This document shows positions 50,782 through 59,862 of a DNA stretch of 64,000 nucleotides, piece after piece; position 1 is the first letter of the stretch, and the number at the start of each line of letters is the position of its first letter. Position numbers and translations under genes: made by a program. Origin of the DNA: Ktedonobacter sp. SOSP1-85 (GTDB lineage: Bacteria; Chloroflexota; Ktedonobacteria; Ktedonobacterales; Ktedonobacteraceae); the NCBI RefSeq assembly GCF_016587415.1, contig NZ_BNJI01000001.1, forward strand, positions 6,549,501 to 6,613,500, read 5' to 3'. The notes beneath the pieces were generated by a model. That model did no database searches. It saw nothing but the letters and a program-made list of their open reading frames with translations, and was not told the DNA's origin.

Positions 50782-51648
50782 TTAGCCTTCGATAAAGCTT
50801 TGGATCTCCTGGGCGGGGACGGGATCGACGCCAAAGATGATGGTGTAGTGGTTGAGGTTGGGGAGGTCGCGATAGGCGCAGTTGGCGATAGTGTGATGGA
50901 TGCGTTTAGCATCCTCCTGGGAGAGCAGCTGGTCGCTCTCGCTGAAGAGGCCCTGCCCGGCACGTAATAAGAGGGTTGGCGCCTGCACCTGTTCCCACTG
51001 GGCCTCGGGTTGGGCCTGGGGATAGTTCAGGCCCTCCTCCAGGATGCCGTGGGCAAAGGCCTTAGAGATGACGGAGCCATCCTGCTCAATACGTACATCG
51101 TGCTCGAAATAGAGATCGATGTACTGGTTCCAGTAGGGAGCGAGGTAGGGGGCCTGCTTGAGACGGGCCAGGTAATCCTGGTAGGAGGGAAGGGTAACGC
51201 CCAGGCGTGAAATGGCGGCGGTAAGCCAGGTGGGCATATCATCCTGCCCGCTCCAGGGCAGGGGAGCGCCCGCGTCGATAAGCACAAGCTTGCTCAGCTT
51301 ATCGGGGTAATGGGCTGCGAAGTAGAGGGCGATGAGTGCGCCCAGCGAGTGCCCAATGATGATGGGCTGCTCAAGCTGAAGGGCGTCGATGAACGCCGCG
51401 AGGTCCCGCGCGTGAATAGGGACGCTATAGCCAGTAGAAGGTTTGTCGCTGTCGCCACGTCCGCGCAGATCATAGGCGATCACGCGATGATTGGAGGCGA
51501 AGGCATCGGCGAAGGCTTGAAAGCAGTAGGCATTGGCGGTCAGGCCGTGGAGGCAGATGATAGGCGTCCCCTCCTTGCCCCATTCGACATAGTGAAGCGT
51601 GATCTCGTCGCATGCGACCAGGCCGTTTTTGAGTGGTTCAATTGGCAT
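50782..51648 (-). CDS. Alpha/beta hydrolase
   Basis: 288 residues from the ATG at 51648. IICLHGLTANAYCFQAFADA (oxyanion hole), YDLRGRGDSDKP, nucleophile elbow GHSLGA, the catalytic Asp probably after PTLLLRAG, and the catalytic His in NLNHYTII. A typical esterase/lactonase-type member; substrate unknown. It starts 11 nt inside the HIT-family gene, so translation is coupled. The palindrome at 50734-50763 follows. Confidence 0.88.
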   Translation of the reverse strand: MPIEPLKNGLVACDEITLHYVEWGKEGTPIICLHGLTANAYCFQAFADAFASNHRVIAYDLRGRGDSDKPSTGYSVPIHARDLAAFIDALQLEQPIIIGHSLGALIALYFAAHYPDKLSKLVLIDAGAPLPWSGQDDMPTWLTAAISRLGVTLPSYQDYLARLKQAPYLAPYWNQYIDLYFEHDVRIEQDGSVISKAFAHGILEEGLNYPQAQPEAQWEQVQAPTLLLRAGQGLFSESDQLLSQEDAKRIHHTIANCAYRDLPNLNHYTIIFGVDPVPAQEIQSFIEG

Positions 51649-52291
51649 ACCCTGCCTCCTGTTCTTGCTGCTGAAATATCTGCCAGCGCTCGATTGTTGA
51701 GCGAATAAGGGTCTTCCCCTCTTCGATGCGCTGGGGAACGGACCGCCACTGTGTGTGTCCATTGCGGCCAAGGGCGCCTGGACGCAGGACATCCTGAATA
51801 ATACGCGTATAAGGCTCAAGCTCTGGTGGGAAGAGCATAGCGTGATGCGTGTCTTCCAGGTAGAAGTAGTGCCCCTGGTGATGAAACCACTGGCGAATAT
51901 CGTCCTGCTGCTTAACGACCTGTACGTGCATATCTTGTGAGAGGTCGTAAACGATCTCGCCAAAGGGGAAGCAGTGCAGGTGGGCATGGAAGACCGTTTG
52001 ACGGAAGATGCCGTGTTCCCAGTAGATGATGGGGGCATAGAAGCGCTCGAAGAAGCGTTTGACCTCGTCCTTCAGTGTGAAAAGCTCCTCATCCAACGCG
52101 GCGGGCACGTCGCCATAGCAGCGATAGTGCTCTTTCGGTATGATGAGCAGGTGGCCCTCGACAAGGGGGGCGTGATCGGTAACGATACGAAAGTTTTGCG
52201 ATTCCTTCAGAATATATGGCGCGATAGCCGCGCTATGACAGAAGGTGCAGCTCTTCTCATCAGCTTGCGTGATGCTGCTCCCTTGTTGCAT
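51638..52291 (-). CDS. HIT-family hydrolase
   Basis: 217 residues. CTFCHSAAIAPYILKES resembles the N-terminal CxxC region of HIT proteins. The catalytic triad region reads QTVFHAHLHCFPFG (HxHxH). HIT proteins hydrolyse nucleoside phosphoramidates or dinucleoside polyphosphates. A long C-terminal extension beyond the 110-residue core (HHQGHYFYLEDTHHAMLFPP) may contact the substrate. First gene of a two-gene operon with the alpha/beta hydrolase. Confidence 0.85.
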   Translation of the reverse strand: MQQGSSITQADEKSCTFCHSAAIAPYILKESQNFRIVTDHAPLVEGHLLIIPKEHYRCYGDVPAALDEELFTLKDEVKRFFERFYAPIIYWEHGIFRQTVFHAHLHCFPFGEIVYDLSQDMHVQVVKQQDDIRQWFHHQGHYFYLEDTHHAMLFPPELEPYTRIIQDVLRPGALGRNGHTQWRSVPQRIEEGKTLIRSTIERWQIFQQQEQEAGYAN

Positions 52292-52380
52292 GCAGGGGCT
52301 CCTTATAAGATAACAGCTATTATAATTTCATTGCTCTTAAGCGCTAATTATTCCATATTGCCTTGCACTGTGCAAGAGTT

Positions 52381-52436
52381 CTGTTGAATGGGCATGTGGC
52401 AGGGGCGAATGTCCCTGCCACATGCCCATTCAACAG
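52381..52436. terminator. Perfect 24-bp hairpin
   Basis: CTGTTGAATGGGCATGTGGC... and its exact complement with loop GCGAATGT, ending 5 nt from the minus-strand stop at 52442. Confidence 0.7.
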
Positions 52437-52441
52437 ACACT

Positions 52442-52918
52442 TTATCCTGCGTGGCGGAAGCCGGCCTCGGCCATGCTGAGGGGCTGGCCCTCGACGATCA
52501 AGCCAACGTCGACTACCTCCGCCAGGACGAGAATGGAGTCCCCGGCGTCCATGCTATTGCGCACCTCGCAGCCAACCCAGCCCAGGGCGTCGTGCAGGAC
52601 CACGTAGCCATCGGGGCGTAGCTCATGGCTGATGCCCTGGAGCTTATCGGGATACTTAAAACCAGACTTGCCGAGTGTCCCGGCAAGCTCACGCTGCCCC
52701 GTGCGTAGCACATTGATGGCGAACTTCTGGCTGCGCTGGATCATGGGTAGGGACTTGGCATCTTTCTCGATAGAAACGGCGACGAGTGGTGGCTCGAACG
52801 AGACCTGGGAGAGCCAGTTGGCCGTAAAGGCATTGACCTCGTCCCCCTCGGCGCAGGATACCGCGTAGAGTCCGTACGTAAACAGGCGCAACACCTGTTT
52901 CTTGATCGCAGGGTCCAT
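52442..52918 (-). CDS. Flavin reductase-like protein
   Basis: 158 residues. The split-barrel FMN-binding fold of the flavin reductase family is indicated by LFTYGLYAVSC, NAFTANWLSQVSFEPPLVAV, FAINVLRTGQRELAGTLGKS and LVLAEVVDVG. It likely reduces FMN with NAD(P)H or binds it for a partner monooxygenase; none is adjacent. Monocistronic, ending at the hairpin 52381-52436. Confidence 0.85.
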   Translation of the reverse strand: MDPAIKKQVLRLFTYGLYAVSCAEGDEVNAFTANWLSQVSFEPPLVAVSIEKDAKSLPMIQRSQKFAINVLRTGQRELAGTLGKSGFKYPDKLQGISHELRPDGYVVLHDALGWVGCEVRNSMDAGDSILVLAEVVDVGLIVEGQPLSMAEAGFRHAG

Positions 52919-53009
52919 GAGTGCATCCTTTCTCTAAGCGAACGTGATGTATTTCTTTTATTGTATGTTATCACGCAGAGCGTTGCCAGAAAGGATGTAC
53001 TGACCAACT

Positions 53010-53351
53010 CTACATGGTGTCAATGGCGTTCTGGGCCTCTTGTAAACTGACACCATACAAACTGCGATAGAGCTGAATGGCTTTCAACCTTTGGCCTGCC
53101 AGTAAGGCCTGGCGAATAGCAACAAGCTCTGGCCGTTCCTGTGATGGACTGTTTGTTGGAAGACCAACCTCCGGTGTGTGTGGAGTTGGGTCGCTGCGTA
53201 GTTCCTGCAGTATGTTGCGCAGGAGCTGTGTTTGTTCCATATGGGCATGAGAACTCGTCAGGGTGAGCAGCAACTGCTGCATGAGGTTTTCGATCCGGTT
53301 CATTCTGGCTTGCAGTGAGGTGAGCCGCCTGGCAACATCTCGATCTTCCAT
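53010..53351 (-). CDS. Small protein with ribosomal L7/L12-like C-terminal motif
   Basis: 113 residues. The N-terminal half is a coiled coil (RLTSLQARMNRIENLMQQLL). After a polar linker the C-terminal part, LLAGQRLKAIQLYRSLYGVS LQEAQNAID, matches the L7/L12 CTD pattern GxKIxAIKxxRexTGLxLKEAK. Such proteins are widespread and may act as interaction modules; it is not the ribosomal protein itself. No operon partner. Confidence 0.7.
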   Translation of the reverse strand: MEDRDVARRLTSLQARMNRIENLMQQLLLTLTSSHAHMEQTQLLRNILQELRSDPTPHTPEVGLPTNSPSQERPELVAIRQALLAGQRLKAIQLYRSLYGVSLQEAQNAIDTM

Positions 53352-53476
53352 TAGCGTTGTATCCTTTCCTGCCCTTAGATGGGTTTAGAAAGTATTCATA
53401 ACAATCTCTACTAATGACAGGGTAACAGAAAATCGAGTCCCTGACTGTGAGCTAGTTCTCTTTTGTATGCACCTTT

Positions 53477-54718
53477 TTAGCCCCAGTGCTTGAGCGCGCG
53501 ACGCTGAGCACGATTGAGCTGGATGAAGCCAAAGTGAGAGGGGGAGGCTGGTGGGTTATGTTGTGTGTTTGTGATGATTGGCGGCTGTGGAGGAGACACC
53601 TTACTCGCGCTCTGCTTGTTTGGGAAGGCTGTAGAAGTGTGATGTATCGTATTGGCGTGTATGTCTGTGAGCGAAGTCAAAGCATCAGGTGCGGTGCTGA
53701 AAGGTTCCGGAGTCGTATCCGCAGCAGGAGAAGTGTGAGCGTTGGCTTTTTTGCCTATGGTGACGTGGTGCTCCAGGAGTTCAGGCAGGAGCGGGACGAT
53801 AGAGGGCGCGAGAGCGTAGTGGCCATACGAGGGTGAGGTCAGCATATAGCTACTGGTCATAGAGTGCAGTAACTGGCGGACATTTACGGGACTCATGGCG
53901 AGGGTCGAGGTGATCTGCGCGGGGGTAAGTGGTGTTGCCTGTTCGTGGAAGAGGCGTAGAATGGTGAGGCGCTCAGGCGAGAGGGCCTTGGGCGCGTTGA
54001 GGGTCTCGATGGCGAAGGTATCTTCCGGCTCAGCGAGTTGGAATTGCATGGCATCAACTGGGCAGTAGAGCAGGTGCGAGGCGGGTTTGAGCAGTGTTCC
54101 GAGGACATCGAGGCGATAATAGGATGGTGTCTTTAAGCGCTTGAGATGTAGATGGTGATCCACGTGGGCCACCAGGGGCGAGGAGGATGTGCAGGTATGT
54201 AGGAGTAGAATACCGATCTGCAGACGCTCAGCCAGGCGACGCAGGATGCCCAGTAGCTCGCGATCGTTGCCCTTGAAGAGCGTACGGAGGGCCGCCAGGT
54301 TATCGATGACGAGCAGGCGAGCATCCATATGCACGGAGAGCCAGGTCTCCAGGTCCTGAAGCCCCTCGCGTTCGGTCAGGGGCGACCAGGTATTGGTCAG
54401 GTGACAGCGTTCGCTGGGTGATTGGCCAGAATGGCTCGCGCTATAGCGCTCATGGAGCTGAACGAGGCCTGTAGTAGGCGTATCCAGGGCGAGGTAGAGG
54501 ACGGAGTGCTGGCGTGTATGAAATTGCTCAGACTGGCCAAAGGCGTGGGTGCCGTGCGCCACATGCTGCATGAGCTGATAGGCCAGAGAGGTCTTCCCCG
54601 AGCGTGGCGCTCCTGTGAGCAGCGTCAGACCAGGCGCCAACAGATTCTCAATTGGCCAGGGATACTTTGGCTGATAGGGCTGAAAGGTAATAAAGTCTTT
54701 GCATGAGGTAATCGGCAT
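53477..54718 (-). CDS. RepA-like AAA (RecA-fold) ATPase
   Basis: 413 residues. The P-loop GAPRSGKT lies near residue 36, Walker B LLVIDNLAAL near 138, and LLLHTCTSSS follows, consistent with the RepA/AAA_25 group of hexameric ATPases. A winged-helix-like region (LTPAQITSTLAMSPVNVRQL) follows. The last ~90 residues are a Thr/Pro/Ser-rich, probably disordered tail ending in a basic RAQRRALKHW. It could be a plasmid- or phage-derived helicase/primase partner, but no replication genes are adjacent. Confidence 0.75.
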   Translation of the reverse strand: MPITSCKDFITFQPYQPKYPWPIENLLAPGLTLLTGAPRSGKTSLAYQLMQHVAHGTHAFGQSEQFHTRQHSVLYLALDTPTTGLVQLHERYSASHSGQSPSERCHLTNTWSPLTEREGLQDLETWLSVHMDARLLVIDNLAALRTLFKGNDRELLGILRRLAERLQIGILLLHTCTSSSPLVAHVDHHLHLKRLKTPSYYRLDVLGTLLKPASHLLYCPVDAMQFQLAEPEDTFAIETLNAPKALSPERLTILRLFHEQATPLTPAQITSTLAMSPVNVRQLLHSMTSSYMLTSPSYGHYALAPSIVPLLPELLEHHVTIGKKANAHTSPAADTTPEPFSTAPDALTSLTDIHANTIHHTSTAFPNKQSASKVSPPQPPIITNTQHNPPASPSHFGFIQLNRAQRRALKHWG

Positions 54719-54881
54719 CCTGGGGCGAGCAAAGAGAATTTAACAGTTGACCAAAAGCGAAGAAAATGTATTGAGAGGGTATCAAGGAGCAGACAAAGCT
54801 TTTTCCTTGACAAAGAAGAATAAGTGTTCTATAATAAAAAGGGCATGAGATAGTTTAGTGTAGAATAAGTGGAGTGAACAC

Positions 54882-56046
54882 ATGATTCGTGCGCATAAAA
54901 TACGCCTGCATCCAACCAAAGAACAACACGTCTACTTGGCGAAAGCAGCAGGGGTTGCACGATTCGTGTGGAATTGGGCGCTGGCCGAATGGAATCGGCA
55001 GTATGAGGCGGGGGAGAAACCGACCGCCTTGAAACTCAAGAAGCACTTCAATGAAATCCGGCGTGAGCAATTCCCTTGGACCTGGGAGGTCACCAAGAAC
55101 GCCTCGGATCAGCCGTTCCTGGACCTGGGAAAAGCCTTTACAGCCTTTTTTGAAGGCAAAGCCTGTCACCCGAAGTTGAAAAGCAAGAAGCGCAGTAAAC
55201 CCAGCTTCTATCTCGCCAACGATCAGTTTGAACTTGGGGATCATCGCATGTGGGTTCCCAAGCTCGGATGGGTGAATATGGCCGAGAATCTCCGCTTTGC
55301 TGGCAAGGTCACCAGTGCTCGGATCACCAAAACCGCGGACTGGTGGTTTGTCTCGATCCAGGTGGAGATGCCTGATGAGATCCCGGTGAAGAAATCGGCG
55401 GCGGTGGGCATCGATGTGGGGCTCAACCACCTGGCGACCTTGAGTACGGGAGAGGGAGTCGAGAACCAAGCCTTCCTCAAAACGGCTCTGGGGAAACTGC
55501 GCCGGGCGAACAAGCGCCTGCATCGCCGCAAACCAGGATCAAACAACCGGGAGCAAGCCCGCAGGCAGGTCGCACGCCTGCACTACCGCATTGCCTGTCT
55601 ACGCGAAGATGCGCTCCAGAAACTGACCACCCGACTGGCGGACAGTTATGGGATCGTGGGAGTGGAAACCTTGAACCTCAAGGGACTCCTCAAGAACCGA
55701 CGCCTGGCTCGCTCCTTCTCTGATGCCTCGCTGGGCGCGCTCAGGCGTCTGCTGGAGGCCAAGGTCGCGCAACGCGGGGGACAGATGATCAAGGTGGGCC
55801 GCTTCTTTCCTGGAAGTCAAAACCTGTCACTGCTGCGGGTGGACATGGGAAGACATGACGCTCAAAGACCGGGTGTTTACTTGTCAGAATCCCTCATGTC
55901 CGTACTCTCAATTTCCGCAAGATCGGGATCACAATGCCGCTCAGAATGTGCTGTGGGAAGCCCTACGCTTGATCGGGCTCATAGATCAAGTCGCCACCGG
56001 TACTGGCTCGGACGATGGCGTAAACTTGGCTGTGGACGCGGGGTAA
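54882..56046 (+). pseudogene. tnpB: TnpB (IS605 OrfB) with a frameshift before the zinc ribbon
   Basis: The frame reads from MIRAHKIRLHPTKEQHVYLA through the RuvC Asp (GIDVGLNHLA) and Glu (GVETLNLKGL). Near 55820, at an AAAA run, it shifts. The correct continuation (TCHCCGWTWEDM, CQNPSCPYSQFPQDRDHNAA with the last catalytic Asp) is in the +1 frame to 56046, while the original frame runs on meaninglessly to 56156. One extra A explains it. Without correction the nuclease lacks its zinc ribbon and third catalytic Asp. There is no tnpA. Confidence 0.8.
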
Positions 56047-56340
56047 GACCAAAAAGACCAACCGGTCTTGAGGCACCTACGAGTGAAGCAGCAACAACGA
56101 AAGATCTGGAAGGCGATGCTTGCATACGTTTTCCTACATTAATCGGAGCAGGATAGTAGCGCTCTGTTCTCGGATGTCATTCTGCATAGAAAGAATCTCC
56201 TTCTTGTGAAGCCGATATTTACGCAGTAATAGACAGAGAGACGCGTATATATGTGGAAGAAATTATGAATTCGTACGGTGCTTATATAGTGTATGCCACA
56301 TTGAGGGTTTTGTAAAGCAATAGAAGAAATATTCAATACA

Positions 56341-56385
56341 TTGGATGAAAAGGAGCGGGGCCCAGCCTCGCTCCTTTTCATCCAA
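56341..56385. terminator. 17-bp hairpin after the S41 protease gene
   Basis: TTGGATGAAAAGGAGCG and its exact complement around an 11-nt GC loop, 5 nt beyond the minus-strand end at 56390. Confidence 0.65.
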
Positions 56386-56389
56386 TGGC

Positions 56390-57340
56390 TTATGCTTTGG
56401 CTTCGACGAGTGCGCGCTGGTAGGCGATCTCCAGGGCATCGGCCTGGGCCACTGGCACGTCAGGTTGCACACCGACGCCTTCCCAGTTGGTTTTGCTGGT
56501 TGGATTGATGGCGCGCATATTGGGGATGAAGGCCTCGAAGTGGCTAGAGATAGGATAGCGCAGGCCCGCGTGCGCCCCTCCGCCCGTGGTCTCACCAATC
56601 ACAGTGGCACGCTTCAACTGTTACAGGTTATAGGTAAACTCTTCCGCCCCGGAGAAGGTGCGCTGGCTCGTCAGGATATAGAGGGGGCGGTCCAGGTAGC
56701 GCTTGCCTGGAACATAGGAGAGGGCCCAGGACTGCCGTAGCAGGTCTTTTCTGCGATCATACAGCCCATTGAGCTGGATGTTTTCGGAGGCGAAGGCATC
56801 GAAGAAATAGCTACAGAGGAACTGGACCATCAACGAATCGCCCCCGCCATTGGTGCGTAGGTCAATGATCATGGCGCGTGTATACGCGAGGAAGGTCAGC
56901 GCGGCATTCATGCTCTCGCCCGCGAAGTGGGGATGCACAAATTTATTGAATTGTAGATAGCCAATGTTACCATCTAGAATCTCGACCTTCTTTAAGCCAT
57001 AGTTCTCTTTACTCTTCTGGCGGATGCGCTCAATCTCCTCCAGCGTATAGTCTTCATGCTCGTCGATGTGCTGGGGAACTCCCTCCGCCTGGTAGAAGAG
57101 ACATAGATGCTTATCATGCGTGACCTCGCGCAGATGTGCCGTGATCGTCTGCGCGAAGAGCTCGCCATCGCGCATATCCGCATAGGCCCCCGTGGCGAGA
57201 TTCTGGCGGAGCGCGGCCGCAACCTCTGACACCACATCAGGGAAGACATATATCTCTCCCATCTGCTTCAGCAGCTCCTCAATAATTGCCTGAGGCGAAA
57301 AAGTCTGTTGTGTTGTATCAATGCTCTGCATAGATTCCAT
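56390..57340 (-). pseudogene. S41-family (tail-specific) protease, one in-frame stop codon
   Basis: Starts at the ATG at 57340. It contains the helical N-terminus, GNIGYLQFNKFVHPHFAGES, DLRTNGGGD and the catalytic Ser region TSQRTFSGAEEFTYNL. The codon after this is TAA (56621-56623), followed in the same frame by QLKRATVIGETTGGGAH and the family C-terminus to 56390. A single-base change would restore a 316-residue S41 protein. No signal peptide is visible. As it stands, the product ends before the conserved GETTGGG motif. Confidence 0.8.
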
Positions 57341-57399
57341 CCTTTATTGATCTACTCACATAAATATTGTCTTCTTTGCATAGGATAAGGTAAACTGAT

Positions 57400-57723
57400 A
57401 TGCTGGTCGCCCTTGTCTACTCAATTCAGCAATTCCAGGAGGAGGGGAGCGCGCCAGTGCCACCGGAGCGCCTCCTCAAGTTGCTGCGTGCGGCAGGCGA
57501 TATGACGCGCCTGCAAATCCTGCAATTGCTCAGCCAGCGCCCACGCTCCACGCGAGAGCTTGCAGGCATCTTGAATCTGACCGAGGCCGGTATCTCAAAA
57601 CACCTGAAGCTCTTGCAGGACGCGGGCTTTGTGCGCCCGGAACGTTCCAGCTACTACGTGCTCTACCAGAGCCAACGCGAACCGCTCGCCGAGATCACGC
57701 GTGGCCTGGATAGGTTGCTCTAA
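57400..57723 (+). CDS. ArsR-family transcriptional regulator
   Basis: 107 residues. The winged-helix core LLRAAGDMTRLQILQLLSQR, then RSTRELAGILNLTEAGISKH and LKLLQDAGFVRPERSSYYV. Metal-binding cysteines are absent. It diverges from the S41 gene, with 59 bp between start codons, and is convergent with the anti-sigma-like gene, overlapping its 3' end by 4 nt. Probably controls itself and/or the protease gene. Confidence 0.85.
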   Translation: MLVALVYSIQQFQEEGSAPVPPERLLKLLRAAGDMTRLQILQLLSQRPRSTRELAGILNLTEAGISKHLKLLQDAGFVRPERSSYYVLYQSQREPLAEITRGLDRLL

Positions 57724-58793
57724 GCATCTAACTGTGCTTTGCCAGAGGCGATGGCGTAGCCGGGGGCACCAATGGCATAGCTCCAGGTAATATGTTTCAT
57801 GGAGCAGGCGGGCCGGTTGACGGTGCTGCTCTTGAGAGGTTGCCAGCCATAATTACCAGTCTCTTCGGAGCCGGAGCCGGGTCCGTTGGTGCAGGAAACG
57901 CCGAAGAGGTATTGCAAGTGTACCTGCGTTGGGGCATCGACAGTGATAGAATTGTCCATGACATGAGCTGTAAGCTGGCGATCCTGGGGAACCTGGGAAG
58001 CGACATGAATGTGCAATGTTGGCCAGTGTCCCTCAAGGGGGCTTTTCATGGGCTGATACCACTGATCCTTGTTAGGTTCGAGAAACCTTATTGCGCTCGT
58101 CAAGGTAATGGAACCACTCCACTGCAAGACGAAGTATTTTTGCGTGCTCAGTGTTTGCGTTGGTGAAATCTGCAAAGGCTGCCCAAAGTTTGCTGGACAG
58201 CTATGACCTGTAAGTGGAAGTTCAAAGGCGGGTTTTAAATCTTCTTGCATATCAATACCAGTCGCATATCCACAGGGATTGATGCCGAAGGGCGAGGCTA
58301 CCCATTGTACCTTTGAAGTGTGATTGGTAAGCGTGATGTTGACCTCAAGCATTTCGCCGATAAAGTAGGGGCCTGGGGTGATACCGAGCGTCATCTCGAA
58401 GCCGCCAGCCTGGACAGATGTGGTGCCGGGTGCTCTGACCGGGCCAATTGCTGGGCCGCTCACAATTATTTTTTGCGGGACGAAGAGCAAGAGCGCTGAT
58501 GTAATGATCACACCTACCACTAAGATAGCGACGAGGCTGCTGACTAATCGCACGAGGCGCTGGCGGCGCGTGGCTGGTGTGCGTAAAACAGGCGCCATGA
58601 GGATCTGGCCTGGCTCATATTCCCTGGCGGGAAGGGCATCAGGCGATACTTGCAGTAGGCGCTCGCGTACGCGTTGGGTGATCTGTTCCTGTTCGGCAGG
58701 GGTGAGGTTGAGGGACGTGTGGGGATCTTGCTGGAGCAGGCCTACAAGGTCGTTCCCCTCTTCTTCTGGCAGGATGTCCTCAAATGGCTTCAT
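57720..58793 (-). CDS. Membrane-anchored partner of the ECF sigma factor
   Basis: 357 residues from the ATG at 58793. A cytoplasmic N-terminal region of about 95 residues is followed by a single membrane helix (LVAILVVGVIITSALLLFV). The extracytoplasmic part is rich in beta strands (EVNITLTNHTSKVQWVASPF). Its start overlaps the sigma factor stop by 14 nt, the usual arrangement for an anti-sigma factor, although no zinc-binding anti-sigma motif is obvious. It likely senses an envelope signal and restrains the sigma factor. Confidence 0.7.
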   Translation of the reverse strand: MKPFEDILPEEEGNDLVGLLQQDPHTSLNLTPAEQEQITQRVRERLLQVSPDALPAREYEPGQILMAPVLRTPATRRQRLVRLVSSLVAILVVGVIITSALLLFVPQKIIVSGPAIGPVRAPGTTSVQAGGFEMTLGITPGPYFIGEMLEVNITLTNHTSKVQWVASPFGINPCGYATGIDMQEDLKPAFELPLTGHSCPANFGQPLQISPTQTLSTQKYFVLQWSGSITLTSAIRFLEPNKDQWYQPMKSPLEGHWPTLHIHVASQVPQDRQLTAHVMDNSITVDAPTQVHLQYLFGVSCTNGPGSGSEETGNYGWQPLKSSTVNRPACSMKHITWSYAIGAPGYAIASGKAQLDA

Positions 58794-59331
58794 GGTTGTC
58801 TCCTTTCTCCTGGCGTTCATAGAGCATGCGTAACTGCTTGAGGGTGCGTGCCAGCATCTTGCGTACCGTCCCATCAGGTTTCTGTAAGCGGGCTGCGATA
58901 TCAACCAAGCGCATGCTTTCTTGATAGCGTAGATGAATGAGTTGTTGCTGGAGGGGAGAGAGTTGCGCGATAGCCTCGCGCAGGAGGACATGGCGCTCCT
59001 GGCGTAGGAAGCGCTGTTCGGGTGTTGGTTCCTCGTCCCGGTTGTCCCGCGTCTCCTCCAGGGGGACAATCGTCAGGGCGGTGTGGTGGCGATAGTGATC
59101 GATAGCTTTGTTGCGCGCGACGCGGTAGAGCCAGGCACGCTGCTGCTCATCGGTGAGGCGCGCGAAGGCTTGGCTTGTCAGGGCCGCGGCAAAGACGTCA
59201 AAAAGTACATCCTCAACATCCTGGCGGCTCGTTATAAGCCGGGCCAGGTAGGGCAGGAGCGCGGAGATATGGCGATCATAGAGCGCGATATGTATCGCGT
59301 CCTGTTCTTCAGTGGCATGGCCCTGGTGCAT
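58780..59331 (-). CDS. ECF-type RNA polymerase sigma factor
   Basis: 183 residues from the ATG at 59331 (GAAAGGGG upstream). Region 2 includes LPYLARLITSRQDVEDVLFD and YRVARNKAIDHYR. Region 4 includes LSPLQQQLIHLRYQESMRLV and GTVRKMLARTLKQLR. Normal length for an ECF sigma factor. Cotranscribed with the membrane protein at 57720, its likely regulator. Confidence 0.9.
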   Translation of the reverse strand: MHQGHATEEQDAIHIALYDRHISALLPYLARLITSRQDVEDVLFDVFAAALTSQAFARLTDEQQRAWLYRVARNKAIDHYRHHTALTIVPLEETRDNRDEEPTPEQRFLRQERHVLLREAIAQLSPLQQQLIHLRYQESMRLVDIAARLQKPDGTVRKMLARTLKQLRMLYERQEKGDNHEAI

Positions 59332-59437
59332 GGTGTGCCCCTTTCGTTCGTTTGAGATCTCATAGAGCATATCGGATGAGGCACCAAAACGTGGCACAGA
59401 AAGCGCCCTTTTAGGAAAGGAAATCTCCCTGGGTTCG

Positions 59438-59632
59438 CTACTTGATTATGCAAAAAGAAACTTCTTCAGGAAAAATATCGGGTTTGAGCCAGAGTGTTCG
59501 CTCCCGTGTATTGAAGAGTTTGCCTTTTACTTCTATTTCGCGTGCGATGGAATGTAGCCATGCATCTAGCTCTTCTGTCTGCTCCTGGGTCAATGATTCG
59601 CGTGGGAGCACGCTTGCGCCGGGGCCGTCCAT
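59438..59632 (-). CDS. Small hypothetical protein (64 residues)
   Basis: The ATG at 59632 lies 6 nt after GGGAGGG. Helical N-terminal part (LTQEQTEELDAWLHSIAREI), then a strand-rich end (RTLWLKPDIFPEEVSF). It lies upstream of the sigma factor on the same strand but 106 nt apart. No family recognised. Confidence 0.55.
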   Translation of the reverse strand: MDGPGASVLPRESLTQEQTEELDAWLHSIAREIEVKGKLFNTRERTLWLKPDIFPEEVSFCIIK

Positions 59633-59753
59633 ACTTATTTCCCTCCCTGGTTCATCAGTATATTGATGTCTTTGCGGTAGAATACTGTTGGCTAGTATAC
59701 ATGAGCTAATGGGGGGACAGTATATGGGAATTGTGGCTTGACGGCGTCACTTG

Positions 59754-59862
59754 TAGGGTTCATGCTGGCAAGAACTCTAATGCAACCCCTGTGAGATGTC
59801 TGCCTTATGGATTGCATCTCACGGGGGCGCGATTTTAAGTCCATGCTAGCATGGACCCTACA
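59754..59862. repeat. Nested inverted repeats, relative of the 50734 palindrome
   Basis: TGTAGGGTTCATGCTGGCA (about 59754-59772) pairs with TGCTAGCATGGACCCTACA (59844-59862). Inside, CCCCTGTGAGATG pairs with CATCTCACGGGG. The palindrome GTCCATGCTAGCATGGAC (59840-59857) is shared with 50734-50763. It lies at the 3' end of the isochorismatase gene. Confidence 0.6.
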
